From Runella defluvii (lineage in GTDB: Bacteria; Bacteroidota; Bacteroidia; Cytophagales; Spirosomataceae), in contig NZ_JACIBY010000008.1 of assembly GCF_014195535.1 (NCBI RefSeq), forward strand, positions 124,001 through 188,000: a stretch of DNA of 64,000 nt. Direction: 5' to 3'. Positions 61,001 to 64,000 of the stretch are shown here, piece after piece; within the stretch, counting starts at the first letter, position 1; every line of letters begins with the position of its first letter. The position numbers were made by a program, and so were the translations under genes. The notes beneath the pieces are model-generated. The model saw only the letters and a list, made by a program, of their open reading frames with translations, was not told the DNA's origin and did no database searches.

Positions 61001-61185
61001 TTGAAAGCGCCTTGTTGGTCGGAAATGGTTCCCGTTTGCATGCCTTTGACAATGACCGAGACGCCTGGTAGCGCCTCGCCCGTTTCTTTGTCTTTGATGG
61101 TTCCTGATACGGACTTTTGGGCCAAAGCAGTAATGGCCGAACTCACTATCAGCAGTAAAATGAATCGTAGTTCTCTGATTTTCAT
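58012..61185 (-). CDS. SusC/RagA family TonB-dependent receptor, operon 2 (1057 aa)
   Basis: Outer-membrane active transporter paired with the SusD at 56297. Signal peptide about 1-22; carboxypeptidase-regulatory-like domain about 24-100 (GVSVIVKGMQTGT); plug about 105-220 with SEVRVVGYGTQTKAEFTGSA (ends quoted SEVRVVGYG, EFTGSA) and DVLKDAASTSIYGSRAAAG; barrel ending FGLNVSF. It is very like the SusC of operon 1 in order and motifs, so the two systems are paralogous. A MITE-like repeat lies directly upstream. Confidence 0.95.
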   Translation of the reverse strand: MKIRELRFILLLIVSSAITALAQKSVSGTIKDKETGEALPGVSVIVKGMQTGTISDQQGAFKLSVNDNSTLIFSFIGYTSIEKAVANQSTFSIELTSDTKQLSEVRVVGYGTQTKAEFTGSAVRVSGEAIKEQPVQSFDQALQGRAPGVSIGQPNGVLNNPPVIRIRGVNSISLSSYPLIVVDGIPINTGNVSTSTAVPNNPLGDINPADIESIDVLKDAASTSIYGSRAAAGVLLITTKRGKAGKPRITYETWAGVSNVVRLPELLNAEQYIAIKNEAVLNAKILGGNANNDRVASALFFPNYDENKNPIDTRWYDYIYRTGTSQSHNINISGGTPTTSYYFSANYTNQNGFLVANEFKRKAIRFNIDQEITSWLKLKGSVSYNSSYNKSPYAGSLPNSNFFLVGAARLATALSPNIPAFNADGSYNINPSALNTIGMGNNQVVSNWGNPVALLRENRYTSENDRIIGTLSAVANLAKNLDFTSSYSIDRLRTDNVSFDSAIQGNGFSTRGNATNTTGIRDTWNWTNTLSYNLGFGGKHSASALVGYDIQKFDYTAWGASRTQTSDPFFENYQGNWGAISATGNEISERAFLSFFSRLNYDFNKKYFVTFNFRRDGNSALGAGKKYGNFGGVSGGWALSEEPFYKNLPLSNVLSNVKLRASWGRVGNGNLNDAYSSLELYSGSLYGSVPTWGISQAGNSNLGWETSNQTNIGADLGLWNDRVQVEVTYFNNDVNGLILSAPQAVSKGIPGNAILGNVGSMYNRGLELGINATVLRKGDFSWNTSFNITSLENQVTALAQGNTDIVGTTHVSYETTNITRVGYSVGSLYGAKTAGVNPDNGQRIFINAKGEKVQYSQVVLPGQSQWTYLDGTKAPAITGADYYLIGNALPKWYGGLTNTFKYKNFDAAVSLSFAGGNYIMNGTRATLLDQRAYNNSTEILNRWQKPGDITDIPRLVYNDQLSSGSSFPVSTNAEKGDFLRLQNASLGYRIPANPVFTKLGLSTVRVYAQGSNLFLLTKYTGTDPESSVNGNSNVTPGIEKNSVGQARTFTFGLNVSF

Positions 61186-61230
61186 AAAAATAATGGTTAG
61201 TACATTGTTAGATAAGTTGTTTTAAATTTT

Positions 61231-61344
61231 ACCCGCGGATTGGCGCAGATTTAATGCCGCAGATATTCGCCGATGAGACTAGCTTCATTGAGTTCTTTAT
61301 CAGCGAAAATCTGCGTTTGTATTATTCAGCGGGTTTCTGCGGGT
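61231..61344. repeat. MITE-like imperfect inverted repeat upstream of susC, operon 2
   Basis: The left arm begins ACCCGCGGATTGG, the right arm ends TTTCTGCGGGT; the ~46-bp arms are imperfectly complementary (GCGCAGATTT / AAAATCTGCG, TTCGCCGATGA / TTATCAGCGAA). No coding potential. It resembles the short ATCTGCG-rich dispersed repeats of Bacteroidota. It fills most of the 208-bp gap between the DoxX-like and susC genes, where the susC promoter would be expected. Confidence 0.65.
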
Positions 61345-61393
61345 AAGAAATGAAATTGTTTACTTGACAATGTAGTTAGTTAAAAATGAGTTT

Positions 61394-63082
61394 TTAATTG
61401 TACTTTCCAGCCTCTAGCGTACTGCGTGACAAAGCATATTTTTTCTCGTAGCGGTCGAGTACGACTCGGATAGAATCTTTGTGTTCGTCAATTCCCGTCA
61501 ACACCACCCGATTGCCACCGTTCTGAACGTCATACTTTAGAATCATGCGGTTGCGTTTGCCAGGACGAGATTCGGCCTCAATGCCTTTGACGCGGCGAGT
61601 TGAATACGCAATGGGTTCAATCTTAGGGGCTTCGGGGCCAATGATGGCCAAAGCTTCTTTAGGAATCCAGTTGTCTTCTTTTTTCTTTTCGTTCTTCTTT
61701 TTGCCTGGGGCATTGGTGCGTCCGTCGCCGCCAAAATCGGTTCGATTTCCTAAGAATTCACGCCCTTCTTGGCGTTGCCCACGGTTTTTGTCTTGCAAAT
61801 ACAGCACGCGGTGAACGGTGTCGGCTTCGTAGTAAAACACACGTTGGCCACCCGCTACACCCGTCAATTCAAACGTACGGTTGATGTCGCGCATGGGAGC
61901 GCCGCCGCCGTTGGATAAATCCAAATCCACAGGTTTGTTGACTTTGAAGGTAAGCGTGGTCCATTTTTCAAACGTGGCTTGCTGCCAGCGCAAAGTATCC
62001 AGCGGCGAAAAAGGAATCACTTGGCCTTTGTGACGAAACTCCGTGACGTGGTAATTTCCCCGCAACTGTGGGATGCCTTTGAGGGCAGGTTGTTTGTAAG
62101 GGTCGTACAAAAAGTTGATGACCGACAAGTACGTAAAAACGGGTAAAAACAAAATGAGCGTGCCTGTTTTGAGCGAAATGCGCGTAATACGCTGCCAAGC
62201 TTCGGAAAAAGTAGGGTAGTAGGTGGTAGGAATAGTCGGCTTCTCCAAAATGAGCAGGTTGTAGAGTTTTGGAATGTAGTCAACTAATAAAAAGGCCGAA
62301 AACAACACAAAGTAAGAGCTGTAAACGTGTACGCCGCCGTCGTAGGAAAAGTTGACATAGACGATGTCGGCCAGTGCGCCAAACAGTAAAATGGCACCCC
62401 AAAAGGTAGTGGCTCTAAAAAACAATAACGCTCCCGCTGCTACTTCAACTACGCCCGTAAATACTTCGTACCAAGGCACAATCCCAATCGAAAGCCAGTA
62501 GATTTTTTGGAGGGTCAAATCCCCAAAATTGGTATTCAATACCCCCCAAGACGGGTAAGGAAGTTGCGTAGGTGTGAGCTTGGTGAAGCCAAATCCAATG
62601 ATGCCAATGCCTGCGCGGTAGCGCACAATCACGCGAAGCCAGTAGTAAAGCAAGTTGTATTCCTTACGGTCTTTTTTGGTGACGGTGGCAATGCCCGTCC
62701 ATGCCAATCCTACAACGATAGCAAACAGGAAGGTAATGACCCAAACGGCGTACCCGTTGAGGGTGCTGCCAAAGATGCGGTTGCCAAAGAAGTTTAAACC
62801 AGAACCAAAACGCGCCACGTCGTACAGGTCGCGGTAGTGCAGGTGGAGCCAATCAAACGTCGCCACTTCTTTGTACCAGTCGAGGTTGTTGGGCAACGAC
62901 ATGGCCACAAAAAAGACAAACGCAATGCGGAACGCAATTTTTTTCCACAGCGGCCATGCAGTACCCGACGCCTGTGCTGGTTCTTTGTGTTGCGGAAATG
63001 GCTCCGTTACCGATTGTATGTTTAGAGCGGAAGCCGCTCCTAAATCGACCCTTTCCGAAGTGATTTTTAGTGTCTTTGACAT
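61394..63082 (-). CDS. DoxX-like membrane protein with C-terminal periplasmic-type domain (562 aa)
   Basis: About nine hydrophobic segments between residues 45 and 330 (IAFRIAFVFFVAMSL, YAVWVITFLFAIVVGLAW, WYEVFTGVVEVAAGALLFF among them) resemble the DoxX/HTTM membrane fold. A soluble beta-rich part follows (about 350-560; GNYHVTEFRHKGQ, FEKWTTLTFKVNKPV, FELTGVAGGQRVFYYEAD), broken by a Lys-rich linker (GKKKNEKKKED). A paralogue lies directly upstream, 19 bp away. DoxX-family proteins occur in thiosulfate:quinone oxidoreductase and in redox defence, which would fit the SoxCD-like genes nearby, but the exact function is unknown. Confidence 0.8.
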   Translation of the reverse strand: MSKTLKITSERVDLGAASALNIQSVTEPFPQHKEPAQASGTAWPLWKKIAFRIAFVFFVAMSLPNNLDWYKEVATFDWLHLHYRDLYDVARFGSGLNFFGNRIFGSTLNGYAVWVITFLFAIVVGLAWTGIATVTKKDRKEYNLLYYWLRVIVRYRAGIGIIGFGFTKLTPTQLPYPSWGVLNTNFGDLTLQKIYWLSIGIVPWYEVFTGVVEVAAGALLFFRATTFWGAILLFGALADIVYVNFSYDGGVHVYSSYFVLFSAFLLVDYIPKLYNLLILEKPTIPTTYYPTFSEAWQRITRISLKTGTLILFLPVFTYLSVINFLYDPYKQPALKGIPQLRGNYHVTEFRHKGQVIPFSPLDTLRWQQATFEKWTTLTFKVNKPVDLDLSNGGGAPMRDINRTFELTGVAGGQRVFYYEADTVHRVLYLQDKNRGQRQEGREFLGNRTDFGGDGRTNAPGKKKNEKKKEDNWIPKEALAIIGPEAPKIEPIAYSTRRVKGIEAESRPGKRNRMILKYDVQNGGNRVVLTGIDEHKDSIRVVLDRYEKKYALSRSTLEAGKYN

Positions 63083-63101
63083 AGCAGTAAAGCGTTTGAG
63101 T

Positions 63102-64000
63102 TTAGAGTTTTAAGCCGCTCCGACGTCCTGTTTTTTGCGCTTCGAACGTGAGGTATTTTTTGTTGATTTTGTGCAGTACAGCATACACCGAATCCCGCCG
63201 TTCGTTGATTCCCGAGAGGACAATCGTTGAGTCATTGGGTTGAGAATAATGCAATTCAAGGGCTTCGTTCGCGTAGTGCTTGTTACGGTTTTTGAGGTGC
63301 AAAACGTGTTGTTTTTCATCCACTTCGTAACTGTAATAATGACGCCCCTGCGAACCTGCCAATTCATAAGTGCGGTCGTCGTCGTTGGTGTGAATCTCTT
63401 CAGTGTTGGTCAAATCCAATTTTACCGAACGATTTGATTTAATACTGAGTGTATTCCATTTTTCAAATACCACATCTTGCCAGCGCGTTGAGTCTGTTTT
63501 TGAGTAGGGCAGGGGTGTGGAATTGACCTTAAATTCGCTGACGTTGTAAATCCCTTCTGAATGCGGTAAGCCTTGCTTGGCGGGGAATTGGTACGGCCCT
63601 TTTTTGTAGGCTGCGTAGGTTTCTGCGCCATACACCACCACAAACAAAAGAATATAAACGGCTTTCAACGCCCAACGAGCTTTTTGCCAATTGGCCTGAA
63701 AAACAGGTTGATACTTGTTGGGAAGCGTAGGTTTTTCGAGCGATACCAACGTAAACAAGCGGAGGGCGTCGTACGAAAACAAAAAGAGGGCTAACGTAAT
63801 GAGGTAAAAACTATAGATGTATTCGCCGCCTTCGTAGGCGATGTTGGAGACAAAGACGTTGCCCGTAAAAGGCAAAATAATGAGCGTACCAATGGTGGCA
63901 GTTTTGCGGTGGAGCAACAGAAGCCCACCCACAATTTCGACCAAACCCAAGAACGATTGGTAATTAGGGACGACGCCCAAGCCCAACGAAAATAGTTTCC
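63102..64000 (-). CDS. C-terminal part of a second DoxX-like membrane protein (cut by window edge)
   Basis: The frame runs open through the window end (codons KLFSLGLGVVP upstream of the first possible start), so the 5' part is outside. The visible 299 residues hold about four hydrophobic segments (FLGLVEIVGGLLLLH, IYSFYLITLALFLFSYDAL, KAVYILLFVVVYGA) and then the same beta-rich domain as its neighbour (GIYNVSEFKVNS, VFEKWNTLSIKSNRSVKLDL, YELAGSQGRHYYSYEVDE, IVLSGINERRDSV). It lacks the Lys-rich linker. It forms, with the gene at 61394, a tandem paralogue pair at the head of operon 2 as far as visible. Confidence 0.8.
   Translation of the reverse strand, partial: KLFSLGLGVVPNYQSFLGLVEIVGGLLLLHRKTATIGTLIILPFTGNVFVSNIAYEGGEYIYSFYLITLALFLFSYDALRLFTLVSLEKPTLPNKYQPVFQANWQKARWALKAVYILLFVVVYGAETYAAYKKGPYQFPAKQGLPHSEGIYNVSEFKVNSTPLPYSKTDSTRWQDVVFEKWNTLSIKSNRSVKLDLTNTEEIHTNDDDRTYELAGSQGRHYYSYEVDEKQHVLHLKNRNKHYANEALELHYSQPNDSTIVLSGINERRDSVYAVLHKINKKYLTFEAQKTGRRSGLKL

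Overview
The window reads as chromosome of a Bacteroidota bacterium, probably of the Cytophagales (Runella or Spirosoma-like; the species cannot be fixed from sequence alone). The evidence is two SusC/SusD outer-membrane pairs, type IX secretion (T9SS) C-terminal sorting domains, DUF4249 and DUF1016 families, almost no Shine-Dalgarno sites, and promoters that fit the Bacteroidota pattern TTTG - about 20 bp - TAnnTTTG. Nearly all of it is coding.

Left part (1-24.4 kb). After the start of a leftward Tat-exported protein cut by the window edge comes a surface block on the + strand: a 3699-residue calcium-binding-type adhesin (beta-helix, 13 Calx-beta repeats, two GEVED modules), a one-protein propeller sensor with its own LuxR-type helix-turn-helix, and a secreted GH16 glucanase with five ~170-residue repeats. 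The adhesin and the glucanase share the same ~330-residue C-terminal region plus T9SS tail. A convergent alpha-glucan phosphorylase homologue that lacks the usual PLP lysine, a GH78-type rhamnosidase, and a CAU-anticodon tRNA gene split by a 269-nt group I intron follow.

Middle (24.4-36.6 kb). Directly 3' of the split tRNA lies a leftward type I restriction-modification locus, hsdM - (46-codon ORF) - hsdS - DUF1016 nuclease - hsdR, with palindromic repeats inside it. Then come a DUF4249 lipoprotein, an AraC regulator divergent from a PhyH-type dioxygenase, a ComF-type phosphoribosyltransferase and a DHFR/RibD-like reductase whose promoter is bracketed by a perfect 12-bp inverted repeat.

Right part (36.6-64 kb). 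Two long leftward operons, each with a SusC/SusD pair. Operon 1 (49.7 to 36.7 kb): SusC, SusD, YtcJ-type amidohydrolase, SsuD-like flavin monooxygenase, APC amino-acid permease, FAD oxidoreductase, exported cyanophycinase-like peptidase, alpha/beta-SGNH double hydrolase. Operon 2 (64 to 50.1 kb): two DoxX-like membrane proteins, SusC, SusD, DUF1684 protein, SoxD-like cytochrome c, SoxC-like molybdoenzyme, alginate-export-type porin, M19-like protein with an altered metal site, LigB/DODA dioxygenase. An SsuD-like enzyme (which would release sulfite) next to a SoxCD-like sulfite dehydrogenase suggests, as inference, that the pair takes up and degrades an organosulfur and/or amide compound rather than a glycan: neither operon contains a recognisable glycoside hydrolase.
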